A stretch of 64,000 bases of DNA from Rhodoligotrophos defluvii (GTDB lineage Bacteria > Pseudomonadota > Alphaproteobacteria > Rhizobiales > Im1). Below are positions 28,705 through 36,898 of this stretch, in pieces (the stretch's first letter is position 1; every line of letters starts with the position of its first letter). The position numbers and the translations under genes are program-made. Where the stretch lies: assembly GCF_005281615.1 (NCBI RefSeq), contig NZ_SZZM01000001.1:1291001-1355000 (forward strand), read 5' to 3'. A model generated the notes under the pieces. The model worked only from the letters and a program-made list of their open reading frames with translations. It searched no databases and was not told where the DNA came from.

Positions 28705-29468
28705 TAGATCGAGAACGGGAAATATTTCGCGTTGATTTTCTGATAGGTGCCGTCCGCCAGAATCTCGTCGAGGGCCTCGTTGAGCTTCTGGCGCAGGGCT
28801 TCGTCTTCCTTGCGCACCGCAATACCGGCGCCAAGACCGAAATGTGCGGGATCGCTCAGCGGCTCTCCGACGAACTTGCAGCACTTGCCTTCCGGACTGT
28901 TGAGCCAATTGTAAACTGCGATGGATTGCACGAAGACCGCGTCCACCCGGCCGGCCACCAGGTCCAGCAGTGCCGTATCGTGCGAGCCGTAGAGGCGGAT
29001 GGTCGAGTCCTTGTAGTTCTTCTCGAGATAATTGGCGTGAATGGTCGAGGACTGCGCGCCGAGCACCTTGCCGGCGAGTCCCTTGGGCGAAATGTCGGTG
29101 ATGTCGGACGTGGTCAGCGCCACGAACCGGGCAGGCGCGTGGTAATACTTATCGGTGAACGCCACCACCTTCTTGCGTTCCTCGGTGATGGACATGGAGG
29201 CAACGATCGCATCGATCTTTTTTGAAAGAAGTGCCGGAATCAGCCCCTCCCAGTCTTGCGCGACGATCCTGCACTTCACCTGCATCTTCTCGCATAGCGC
29301 TTGGGCGATATCCACATCGAAGCCTTTGAGCTTGCCGCTCTCGTCGATGAAGTTGAACGGCGGATAGGCCCCCTCCGTTCCGATGACGAGCTCCGCCGGC
29401 TGGCCGAAACCTGGCAAGCTGGCCAGGAGCATGAAAACCGCTGCAAACACCCCCACCCGTATTCGCAT
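28701..29468 (-). CDS. periplasmic amino-acid-type substrate-binding protein (SBP family 3)
   Basis: The 255-residue product starts with a signal peptide (MRIRVGVFAAVFMLLASLPGFGQPA). The family 3 solute-binding fold follows: ELVIGTEGAYPPFNFIDESGKLKGFDVDIAQAL, DWEGLIPALLSKKIDAIVASMSITEERKKVVAFTDKYY, and a late VRKEDEALRQKLNEAL. It resembles HisJ/ArtI-type lysine-arginine-ornithine-binding proteins. Start 29468 is supported by GGGGAG seven bases upstream. No permease or ATPase of a polar amino acid importer is adjacent, so it is an orphan. It follows the degenerate ABC-like gene and the cNMP-fold gene in the same direction and may be part of that set. Confidence 0.88.
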   Translation of the reverse strand: MRIRVGVFAAVFMLLASLPGFGQPAELVIGTEGAYPPFNFIDESGKLKGFDVDIAQALCEKMQVKCRIVAQDWEGLIPALLSKKIDAIVASMSITEERKKVVAFTDKYYHAPARFVALTTSDITDISPKGLAGKVLGAQSSTIHANYLEKNYKDSTIRLYGSHDTALLDLVAGRVDAVFVQSIAVYNWLNSPEGKCCKFVGEPLSDPAHFGLGAGIAVRKEDEALRQKLNEALDEILADGTYQKINAKYFPFSIY

Positions 29469-29548
29469 TGTCGTACTCCCCATACAGTGCCGGCCGGAGC
29501 CGGCAGCTCTGATTATTGTCGCCTCAGCCCCTCCCAGAGCCGGGTCTA

Positions 29549-30013
29549 TCAACCACCATTGCGCTGATGTTGGCGCGCTTCGGTCAGCTCCGTGGTCGTC
29601 TTGTGCAAGCGGCCGGCAAGTTCCCGCATGATCTCCACGGCCATTTCCGGGAATTCGGCGACCATGCGCAGGAAATGCTCCTTCAGGATCTTGAGGGTCT
29701 CGAGCCGCTCGACCGCCCGCACCGTCGCGGTGCGCGGCACCTCGCACAGGATCGCGATCTCGCCCACGAAATCGTTTGCTTTCACCTCGGCCACGGCGAG
29801 CTGCCCGTCGGGTGTATCGACCAGCACCTCTGCCGAGCCGGCGATGATCACATAGGCTGCATCGCCCGTGTCGCCCTGGTGGAACACCTCCTGGCCGGGC
29901 TCGAAAGACATGCGCTCTGACGTGAAGGCCAGGAGCTTCAGCTTCTGCGGCTCCACATTCGCAAAGAGCGGAATGCGGCGCAGAGCATCAACTTCGTCTT
30001 TTAGAGAAGCCAT
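29549..30013 (-). CDS. cyclic nucleotide-binding-fold protein without DNA-binding domain
   Basis: The protein of about 154 residues is a single cNMP-binding beta-barrel: LRRIPLFANVEPQKLKLLAF, MSFEPGQEVFHQGDTGDAAYVIIAGSAEV, and the phosphate-binding cassette FVGEIAILCEVPRTATVRA with both the Glu and the Arg that contact the cyclic phosphate. A C-terminal helix follows and there is no HTH. Start 30013 is chosen for its strong GGAGGGGG Shine-Dalgarno; a GTG at 30061 overlapping the upstream stop (GTGA) would add 16 residues. It lies directly after the degenerate ABC-like gene, suggesting it senses a cyclic nucleotide or docks on that membrane protein (inference). Confidence 0.85.
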   Translation of the reverse strand: MASLKDEVDALRRIPLFANVEPQKLKLLAFTSERMSFEPGQEVFHQGDTGDAAYVIIAGSAEVLVDTPDGQLAVAEVKANDFVGEIAILCEVPRTATVRAVERLETLKILKEHFLRMVAEFPEMAVEIMRELAGRLHKTTTELTEARQHQRNGG

Positions 30014-30057
30014 ATCGTCCCCCTCCGGCGACTGCGCTTGAAGCCATGGGAAATGCC

Positions 30058-32784
30058 TCACTGTGCCATTGCCGTCTTCCGGGCGGTCTCACGGCCGATC
30101 TCCTCCCCGGCCGTGGCGCTGTCCGAAATCAGGCGACCCTGGTCAAACTTCAGTATACGTTCAAATCGCGGCGACAGGTCAGGATTGTTCAACACCCAGA
30201 ACAAGCCGAACGGGCGATGTGGATCCTCTCTGGACGCCGCAAGGATCCGCTCGACGATTTCTGCGTAATTGCGGCTGTCCAGAGCGGACAAGGCGCGATT
30301 GACGATGAGAAATTCGACCCGCTTCATGAGCACCCGGGCGAGCGCCAGCTTCTGGCGCTGGGGTGCGGTCAGGCGCTTGCCGCCCGACCCCACGTTGAAG
30401 TTCAACCCGGCTTCGATGACGGCATGCTCCATGCCGAGCTCCGCAAAAACGCTGCGCATGGCCTCGCGCACGCGCCGCGGCCCGTCGGCGATGCCATAGG
30501 CGATGCGGCCGAACAGCACGTTGTCGAGCAGGTTGGAGGCTACGTTATAGACATCCGGGTCATAGAAGGCGACGAGCCCCTCGAGCCCGGCCGGCAGGTG
30601 AGCGCGGAATGCTTTGCGTGCCTCGACCAGGCGGTCGCGCAGCTGGCCGTCCATCAGGCCCAAACGGTGCCGGGGCTCGATATAGCCGAACGCCAGCTTC
30701 AGCAGTTTCGCGCGGTCATCGGCGCTGATCTCGCCGCCAGAGGCAAGCCGCGCCAGGATTGCCTTGTAGTCGGGAATTTCCTCGGCGCTCATCAGGCTGA
30801 GCTGCTCGAAGAACGGGTGGTCCGGTGGCAGGCCTGCGAACAAGTCGGTGACCGTTTCGGCGATCTCCCGTCCCATGTCGGTCAGCCGGTCCTCGAGGCT
30901 CTCCTCCCGCAGCACCTTGCGCATATAGGCGTTGGTGGGCAGGTTCGGCGTGGCGAAAGTGTCCGTAAGGGCGGTGCCGAACAGGAGGTTTTCCGCGATC
31001 GTCGCCTGATTGTTGTAGCGCTCGGGATCGAAAACCTCGACCAGCTGGTTCAGCGGCGGTTCGGAGACCATTCGGCGGAGATGCGAACGCGCCTCCAGTG
31101 CCCGGTGCATGATCTCGGGCGAGGCTTGCGGGTCGATCACCGACCGCAGGCCGAGGTCGAACATGTCCGCGTGCAGGTCGGCCATCATCAGCACGTCCAT
31201 GAAGCGCGGCATGAGGTCCTCGGGCCCCGACAAGCCCGCGCCCTCGTAGTCGATCCAGTCCGCATTCACATCCATGGTGGTATTGCCGGAGGCCGCGGCC
31301 TCGGCCAGAAGACGGTCCGTCGGCTCGCGGGGTTGGTCCTCCTGCGACTGGCCGCGGACCGGCACATGGCGCAACCCGTACAGCAGCACGTCCCGGACCG
31401 AGGCATGCGGGAAATAGGAATCCGGTCCGATATAGCCGATCCGCCGGCCGGTGAACGCTTCGGGAAGCTCTTCCAGCGGCGCGCCATTGATGGTGACCCG
31501 GCCGGTGCTGGGCGGCATCAGTCTGGCCAGCACCTCCGCAACCGCCTCTGCGCCGCTGTTGATGGGGCCGATGGCGGCGACGCGCTCGTGCGGCTGGATG
31601 GTTAGCGACGTGTTCTCCAGGAGCCGGGCGCCGGTATCGTCGATCACGCCGACACCCGCCAACGCCAATGGACCTTCGATATGGGGAACAGGGCCCTCGG
31701 GCGGCAGCTGCAGCTTCGGGTCGAGCATGTTGTCGGGACAGAACTGCTCGATGACTTGGCTGTATTTGACCTGCACGTCGAGACGCTGCTGGTCCCAGTC
31801 GATCAGCTCCTTGATCGGCGAGGGCAGGTCCTTGTAGGCGCCGATCACCGCGACCAGCTGCCCGATATCGAGCGAGCCGCGCAGCGCGAAATAGCCGCCG
31901 ATCAGGTAGAACATGAACGGTGTGAGCTGGGCCAGGAAGTTGTTGAGCCACTTGACCGCGAACTTCCGCTGATAGAGCTCGTAGCGGATGAAGAAGATCT
32001 CGCCGAGCCGGCTGGAAATGTCGGCGCGCTCGCGATTCGAGGCATCGTTCAGGTGGATCTCGGAGACGCCGTCGACGATCTCGCCCACCCGGCCGGCCAG
32101 GGCGCGCGCGGTGATCTGCCGCTGCTTGGAAAGCACGAGCAGCCGGCGCCGCAGCCGCGGGATGATATAGGCCTGGATAGCCACCACGCCGAACGCGATC
32201 ATGCCGAGCCAGAAATTCTGCACCAGGATGAAGGCCAAGGCGGTCACCGCTTGCCCGCCCAGGAAAACCGGCTGGACGAAGGCATCCCCGATGAAGCCGC
32301 CCATCGGCTCCACCTCGTCCTTGATCATGGTGGCGACTTCCGGCGCCTTCACCCGTCGGAAATGGGTGAGGGGAAAGCGCATCACCCGGTCCACCAGGTC
32401 ATAGCGCAGACGCCGCAGCATGCGCTCGCCGAGCCGGCCCTTATAGGTGTTGATATAGAACTTGAAGGCGCCGTTGATGCAGACCAGGGCCAGGAACGCC
32501 ATCGACAGCGCCACGAGATAGCCCATGCGGTTGAGCTCGAAGCCGGAAAAGAGCTCGATATGGCCGCCACCGAGAAACTGTGGAAGGTCGAATGCGATGG
32601 TGAGGAACCGGGCCGTGGCGTCCGGATGTTCGAAGCCTTCTCCGGTGATTGGTCCGTTTACGATTTGCTTTGGAAGGTCGAGTGAAATAAAATAAATCGG
32701 CATGGACAGCAGAATGATCGTAAGGATCCAGATCTGCTGCTTTTTTGTGTGATTCCATATATACCAGAATAAATTGCTTTCCAT
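30058..32784 (-). CDS. ABC-exporter-like membrane protein with fully degenerate nucleotide-binding domain
   Basis: The 908-residue protein has an N-terminal exporter-type membrane domain (residues about 1-330, six hydrophobic helices) and a long, split NBD-like region. Catalytic motifs are lost. Walker A reads GPINSGAEA with no Lys, the C-loop region reads LTAPQRQKLALARVL rather than LSGGQ, Walker B reads FLIVNRALSALD with Asn-Arg in place of Asp-Glu, and the H-loop reads WVLNNPD. About 270 extra residues sit between Walker A and the C-loop and contain two further ENLLFG/DNVLFG stretches, suggesting internal duplication. It is predicted not to hydrolyse ATP. It lies between a radical SAM gene and a cNMP-fold gene on the same strand. 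Role unknown. Confidence 0.85.
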   Translation of the reverse strand: MESNLFWYIWNHTKKQQIWILTIILLSMPIYFISLDLPKQIVNGPITGEGFEHPDATARFLTIAFDLPQFLGGGHIELFSGFELNRMGYLVALSMAFLALVCINGAFKFYINTYKGRLGERMLRRLRYDLVDRVMRFPLTHFRRVKAPEVATMIKDEVEPMGGFIGDAFVQPVFLGGQAVTALAFILVQNFWLGMIAFGVVAIQAYIIPRLRRRLLVLSKQRQITARALAGRVGEIVDGVSEIHLNDASNRERADISSRLGEIFFIRYELYQRKFAVKWLNNFLAQLTPFMFYLIGGYFALRGSLDIGQLVAVIGAYKDLPSPIKELIDWDQQRLDVQVKYSQVIEQFCPDNMLDPKLQLPPEGPVPHIEGPLALAGVGVIDDTGARLLENTSLTIQPHERVAAIGPINSGAEAVAEVLARLMPPSTGRVTINGAPLEELPEAFTGRRIGYIGPDSYFPHASVRDVLLYGLRHVPVRGQSQEDQPREPTDRLLAEAAASGNTTMDVNADWIDYEGAGLSGPEDLMPRFMDVLMMADLHADMFDLGLRSVIDPQASPEIMHRALEARSHLRRMVSEPPLNQLVEVFDPERYNNQATIAENLLFGTALTDTFATPNLPTNAYMRKVLREESLEDRLTDMGREIAETVTDLFAGLPPDHPFFEQLSLMSAEEIPDYKAILARLASGGEISADDRAKLLKLAFGYIEPRHRLGLMDGQLRDRLVEARKAFRAHLPAGLEGLVAFYDPDVYNVASNLLDNVLFGRIAYGIADGPRRVREAMRSVFAELGMEHAVIEAGLNFNVGSGGKRLTAPQRQKLALARVLMKRVEFLIVNRALSALDSRNYAEIVERILAASREDPHRPFGLFWVLNNPDLSPRFERILKFDQGRLISDSATAGEEIGRETARKTAMAQ

Positions 32785-32796
32785 CGTTTAATCCTG

Positions 32797-32836
32797 GAGC
32801 GTGCCCTGAATGCTATGCCGCTCAGGGTCAACGCTC
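32797..32836. promoter_or_regulatory. two-tier hairpin in the leader of the ABC-like gene
   Basis: GAGCG (32797-32801) pairs with CGCTC (32832-32836), and inside it CCCTGA (32804-32809) pairs with TCAGGG (32822-32827). The structure lies 13 bp upstream of the ABC-like start in the 165-bp gap after the radical SAM gene. It may be a leader, attenuator or RNA-processing structure; no known riboswitch was recognised. Confidence 0.4.
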
Positions 32837-32949
32837 ATTTACTCAGCAATACGCCTTCCAAGACAGGAATTGGCGTGATTTCAAAGAACGTTCCGCCGCC
32901 TGTCGGCAATGTTCAAAATGTCAGCTAATTAACCACCATCCAAGGCTGA

Positions 32950-33957
32950 TCATAATGCTTGATGCAGGTCAATCTTCATACCCATATTTTCTGCGTTCGA
33001 GTAGGAACATCCTTTACAAATGTCGAACTGCTTCAAATAGCCCTTGCGTCGCGCCCGCGCCGCCTCGTCCGAGCAGTAGGCGCGGATGAAGCCGCCTTCG
33101 CCGATATTGGGCAGCTGCACCATCTGGTCATAGTCAATGCAGCACAGCCCGAGGTCTCCGTTCCAGAAGACTACGGTCTGGTGCAAGGGCGCCGTGCAGG
33201 TCGCCCGCTGGATGCCGGTAGGATGCCGCCGCAGCTCCTCCTTGGTCGGAAGGAAACGGCTGAACTCCCGCTTTTCCGCCTCCGTCGTATAGGAACCGAT
33301 GCTGAACGTCTTGAACCGGATCTGGTCGAACCCGATGCGCTCGGCCCATGCGCGGATATCGTCCATCTGGTGCTCGGAATAGCCCGTGAGCAGCGTCTGC
33401 AGCACGCATTTCGGGTTCTTCACCCCAAGCCGCCGGCGGGTCGCGAGGAATGTCTCGATATTCGCCTTGACCTCGTCGAAATCGGAATTGACCCGGTAGT
33501 TCTCTTGCGCCTCCTTCGAGAAGCCGTCCATGCACAGATAGACCCGGCCGAGACCGGCCCTGATCAGCCGCTCGGCCAAGCCTTCGCCAAGCTTGGTCGC
33601 GTTGGTGGAAAGGAACGTCTCATGCCCGTTCTCATGGGCATAGGCGATGAAATCCGGCAGCGCCGGATTGAGCGTCGGCTCGCCGGAGAAGTTGAAATAC
33701 ATCGCCGGCTTTTCCCGCACGCGCTTGAAATCGTCGATGATGCTCTTGAAGACGTCGAGCTTCATCAAGCCGCGCTTGCGGGTCATGGCGATGGTGACCG
33801 GGCAAACCGGACAGCGCAGGTTGCAGGAGTTGGTTACGTCGACGACGATGATTGTCGGCAGCTTTTTGAAATAGGACAGGGGCAACATTTGCGCGAAGAA
33901 GCGCGACACCCGTGCTTTCAAGGGAACGTGAGCCTCGAGGGCTTCGGTAACGGCCAT
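32950..33957 (-). CDS. radical SAM protein with SPASM-like C-terminal cysteines
   Basis: The 335-residue protein binds a 4Fe-4S cluster through the radical SAM motif CNLRCPVC (Cys45, Cys49, Cys52). The GGE-like segment appears as NFSGEPTLNP near residue 95. The C-terminal region has further cysteines in CTAPLHQTVVFWNGDLGLCCIDYD and CKGCSYS, the SPASM pattern for auxiliary clusters. Relatives modify peptides, sugars or aminoglycosides, and no substrate can be named. Neighbours are a degenerate ABC-like membrane protein downstream on the same strand and a glycosyltransferase cluster starting divergently about 370 bp upstream, so glycan or secreted-peptide maturation are both open. Confidence 0.88.
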   Translation of the reverse strand: MAVTEALEAHVPLKARVSRFFAQMLPLSYFKKLPTIIVVDVTNSCNLRCPVCPVTIAMTRKRGLMKLDVFKSIIDDFKRVREKPAMYFNFSGEPTLNPALPDFIAYAHENGHETFLSTNATKLGEGLAERLIRAGLGRVYLCMDGFSKEAQENYRVNSDFDEVKANIETFLATRRRLGVKNPKCVLQTLLTGYSEHQMDDIRAWAERIGFDQIRFKTFSIGSYTTEAEKREFSRFLPTKEELRRHPTGIQRATCTAPLHQTVVFWNGDLGLCCIDYDQMVQLPNIGEGGFIRAYCSDEAARARRKGYLKQFDICKGCSYSNAENMGMKIDLHQAL

Positions 33958-34323
33958 GAGCTATCCTACATGTGGGGAGTTTCGGGCCATTCCGCGATGG
34001 AGGTGCGCAGCGCCCGGCAGGCCTACCGCCAGCTCTCGGCTGATAAAATGGAAATCACAGAGATGTGGTCCGCACTTGGGCATGGATACCTGCCTCCACG
34101 CCGTTTTAAGCCAGCTCTTCCCCTAGCACAATGCACCCCATCGTGACCACTGTCGAGACGGTCCCGCATCAACGCACTGTCATCCATCCGTTGCCAAGCT
34201 TACGCCAAATGGCGGTTCTCATGTCCAAGCATGCCGTGCTAGGGATGGAGATGGAGCCTTGTGGATCACTCCGCCGGAGAAGCGGGGATGGCGAACAGAC
34301 ACGGTGGACGAGGGGACCAGAGA
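33958..34323. other. divergent intergenic region
   Basis: This 366-bp stretch separates the divergent radical SAM gene and the glycosyltransferase cluster. No convincing coding frame, RNA gene or strong inverted repeat was seen. It must hold the promoters of both transcription units, but no clear -35/-10 pair can be assigned by eye. Confidence 0.5.
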
Positions 34324-36891
34324 ATGTCTCGCGGCAAGCGCGACGGCGCCAAGATCCTGCTCTACAGCCATGATACCTTCGGACTCGGCCATCTCCGTCG
34401 CTCCATGACCATCGCCCATAGCCTGGTCGAGCGGCACAAGAAGCTTTCCGTGCTGATCCTCACCGGATCGCCCATCATCGGCGCCTTCGATTTCAGGTCC
34501 CGCGTCGACTTCGTCCGCATGCCCGGCGTGATCAAGCTGCGCAACGGCAACTACACCGCCCTCAACCTGCATATCGACATCCATGAGACCATCGGCTTGC
34601 GCCGTGCGATCATCGAACGCACGGCCGAGGTGTTCGACCCCGACTTGATGATCGTCGACAAAGAGCCGAATGGACTGCATGGCGAGGTTGCCGGTGCGCT
34701 CGCCATGCTGAAGGCGCGGGGCGCCCGCCTGGTGCTCGGCCTGCGCGACGTGCTGGACGAGCCCAAGGTGCTGCGCAAGGAATGGCGGCGCAAGCACGCC
34801 ATGGAAACCGTGAAGGCGGCTTATGACGAAATCTGGGTTTACGGCAGCCGGGCGCTTTACGAACCCATGACCGGGCTGAAGGTCGAGAAAGCCGTGGAGC
34901 GAAAGCTGGTCTATACCGGCTATCTGCCGCGTCCGCTGGCAAAGACCCCCACCGCGCACCACTGGCCGGCAATCACCGAGCGCGATTTCCTTTTGGTGAT
35001 GACCGGTGGCGGCGGCGACGGGGCCGAGCTGGTCGACTGGGTGCTCAGCACCTACGAGGCGCGCCGTAACCTGCCCTGGCCCGCCCTGATCGTGCTGGGT
35101 CCGTTCATGCCGGTCGAGCTGCGGGAAGCCTTTCACCAGCGCGCCGACCGTCTGGCCGATGTCGAGGTGATGGTGTTCCACAATCAGATCGAGCACCTTG
35201 TGCAGCGGGCACGCGCGGTGGTGTGCATGGGCGGGTACAACACCTTCTGCGAGGTCCTGACCTACGACAAGCCGGCGCTGATCGTTCCACGGACCCATCC
35301 GCGGCAGGAGCAGCTGATCCGGGCGAGCCGGGCCGAGGCCCTGGGCCTCGCGCGCATGCTGTTGGGAACGGATGATGCGGGCCGGTTTATGCCGGATATC
35401 GATGCCATGGCCGCGGCCCTTCATGCGCTCGTGGATCAACCGCCACCCTCGGCCTGCATGCTGCCGGGGCTGATGGCTGGGCTCGACACCGTCAACGCGC
35501 AGGTCACCCCCCTGGATCTACGGGCGGAATGGCGAGGCGGCCCGCGCCGGTCCCAAGCCGGGGGATTGCGCCGGCGAAGCCCGCGGCATGATGCGCAGCG
35601 TTGCCGGGTAACAGCCATCGCGATGGCAGACGAGGCTCGCGCTATTGCGGTCGTGCTCAAGGGCTATCCACGGCTGTCGGAAACCTTCATCGCTCAGGAG
35701 CTGCATGCGCTGGAGCAGCACGGGCTGTGCTTGCGCCTCTATTCCCTGCGCGATCCCACGGACGGCGCGCGTCATCCCGTGCATGAAGAGATTGCAGCAC
35801 CCGTCACCTACCTGCCGGAATATCTCGTCGATGATCCATTGCGGGTGGTGAAGGGTTTGCTCCGATCCCTCCTGCTGCCCGGCTTCTTTCCGGCTCTGCG
35901 GGTGTTCCTGAAGGACTGGTGGCGCGAGCGTGACGTCAACCGTGGCCGGCGCTTCGGGCAGGCGGTGGTGCTGGCCTGCGAGATGCCGCCTGACGTGACG
36001 GAGATTTATAGCCATTTCCTGCACACGCCCTCGTCGGTCGCCCGCTATGCCGCGATCATGCGTCGGCTATCCTGGAGCTTTTCTGCCCACGCCAAGGACA
36101 TCTGGACCATTCCCGCGTGGGAGAAGAGCGAGAAGATCCGGGATGCCAGATGGGGCACCACCTGCACCGCAGCAAACCTGGAGCACCTGCGATCGCTTGC
36201 ACCGAGGGGTCACCAAGCCAAGCTGTTTCTCAGCTATCACGGGCTCGATCTCGCGCGTTTCCCCCCGCCGCCTGTCCGGGCCGCGCGCCGCGGCGATGAT
36301 CCGGACGACCCGCTGCGCATCGTTTCGGTCGGGCGCGCGGTGCCGAAGAAGGGCTATGACGTTCTGCTCGATGCGCTGTCCCGGTTGCCGGCAAGCCTCT
36401 ATTGGCGTTTCCTGCATATCGGCGGGGGTGAGAATGCCGCGGCGCTCCGCCAGCTGGCCGACCGCCTGGGACTGGCGGAGCGTATCGAATGGCGCGGAGC
36501 ACAGCCGCAAGGCGAGGTGATCGGGCTGCTGCGCGAGGGCGACCTGTTCGTGCTGGCCAGCCGCATCGACAAGTCTGGTGACCGTGACGGTCTGCCCAAT
36601 GTGCTGATGGAGGCGGCGTCCCAAGCGCTATGCTGCCTCTCGACATCCGTCTCGGCCATACCGGAATTCATTCTCGACAAGCAGACCGGATGCCTCGTTC
36701 CACCTGAAGATCCTGATGCCCTGGCGCAGGCGATCGCACAGCTTGCTAAAAATCCTGAGATGCGCTTCTCCTTGGGTCAGGCAGCACGGACAAGGCTCGT
36801 GACCTCATTCTCGAAAGATGCGTGCATCCGCAGTCTGGCCGCACGTTTCGGTATCAACGACAATGCGCGCGATGCCGCGGGCAGTCGGTAG
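34324..36891 (+). CDS. fused double glycosyltransferase (COG4671/MurG-like domain plus GT4 domain)
   Basis: The protein of about 855 residues joins two glycosyltransferases. The first (about 1-405) begins KILLYSHDTFGLGHLRRSM, with the GLGH donor-site loop, and has FHNQIEHLVQRARAVVCMGGYNTFCEVL, as in MurG/GT28-like enzymes. The second (from about residue 434) begins VVLKGYPRLSETFIAQELHALE and has GT4 features RIVSVGRAVPKKGYDVLLDAL and LFVLASRIDKSGDRDGLPNVLMEAASQ. The joining stretch of about 30 residues is Arg-rich and low-complexity, resembling readthrough of a former gene boundary. An internal ATG at 35623 (MADEARAIAVVLKG) could still start the second enzyme separately. Start 34324 has GAGGGG upstream. 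Acceptor and sugar are unknown. Confidence 0.85.
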   Translation: MSRGKRDGAKILLYSHDTFGLGHLRRSMTIAHSLVERHKKLSVLILTGSPIIGAFDFRSRVDFVRMPGVIKLRNGNYTALNLHIDIHETIGLRRAIIERTAEVFDPDLMIVDKEPNGLHGEVAGALAMLKARGARLVLGLRDVLDEPKVLRKEWRRKHAMETVKAAYDEIWVYGSRALYEPMTGLKVEKAVERKLVYTGYLPRPLAKTPTAHHWPAITERDFLLVMTGGGGDGAELVDWVLSTYEARRNLPWPALIVLGPFMPVELREAFHQRADRLADVEVMVFHNQIEHLVQRARAVVCMGGYNTFCEVLTYDKPALIVPRTHPRQEQLIRASRAEALGLARMLLGTDDAGRFMPDIDAMAAALHALVDQPPPSACMLPGLMAGLDTVNAQVTPLDLRAEWRGGPRRSQAGGLRRRSPRHDAQRCRVTAIAMADEARAIAVVLKGYPRLSETFIAQELHALEQHGLCLRLYSLRDPTDGARHPVHEEIAAPVTYLPEYLVDDPLRVVKGLLRSLLLPGFFPALRVFLKDWWRERDVNRGRRFGQAVVLACEMPPDVTEIYSHFLHTPSSVARYAAIMRRLSWSFSAHAKDIWTIPAWEKSEKIRDARWGTTCTAANLEHLRSLAPRGHQAKLFLSYHGLDLARFPPPPVRAARRGDDPDDPLRIVSVGRAVPKKGYDVLLDALSRLPASLYWRFLHIGGGENAAALRQLADRLGLAERIEWRGAQPQGEVIGLLREGDLFVLASRIDKSGDRDGLPNVLMEAASQALCCLSTSVSAIPEFILDKQTGCLVPPEDPDALAQAIAQLAKNPEMRFSLGQAARTRLVTSFSKDACIRSLAARFGINDNARDAAGSR

Positions 36892-36898
36892 GCCATAG

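Noticed and set aside
30046-31605. 519-codon open frame antisense to the degenerate ABC-like gene
   Set aside because: No motif or good ribosome-binding site; the opposite frame encodes recognisable membrane and NBD-like sequence with a strong context.
32920-32953. Ten-codon frame (MISLGWWLIS) overlapping the radical SAM stop, considered as a precursor peptide for the radical SAM enzyme
   Set aside because: Too short for a typical RiPP precursor, no leader-core layout, no Shine-Dalgarno beyond chance; kept only as a curiosity.
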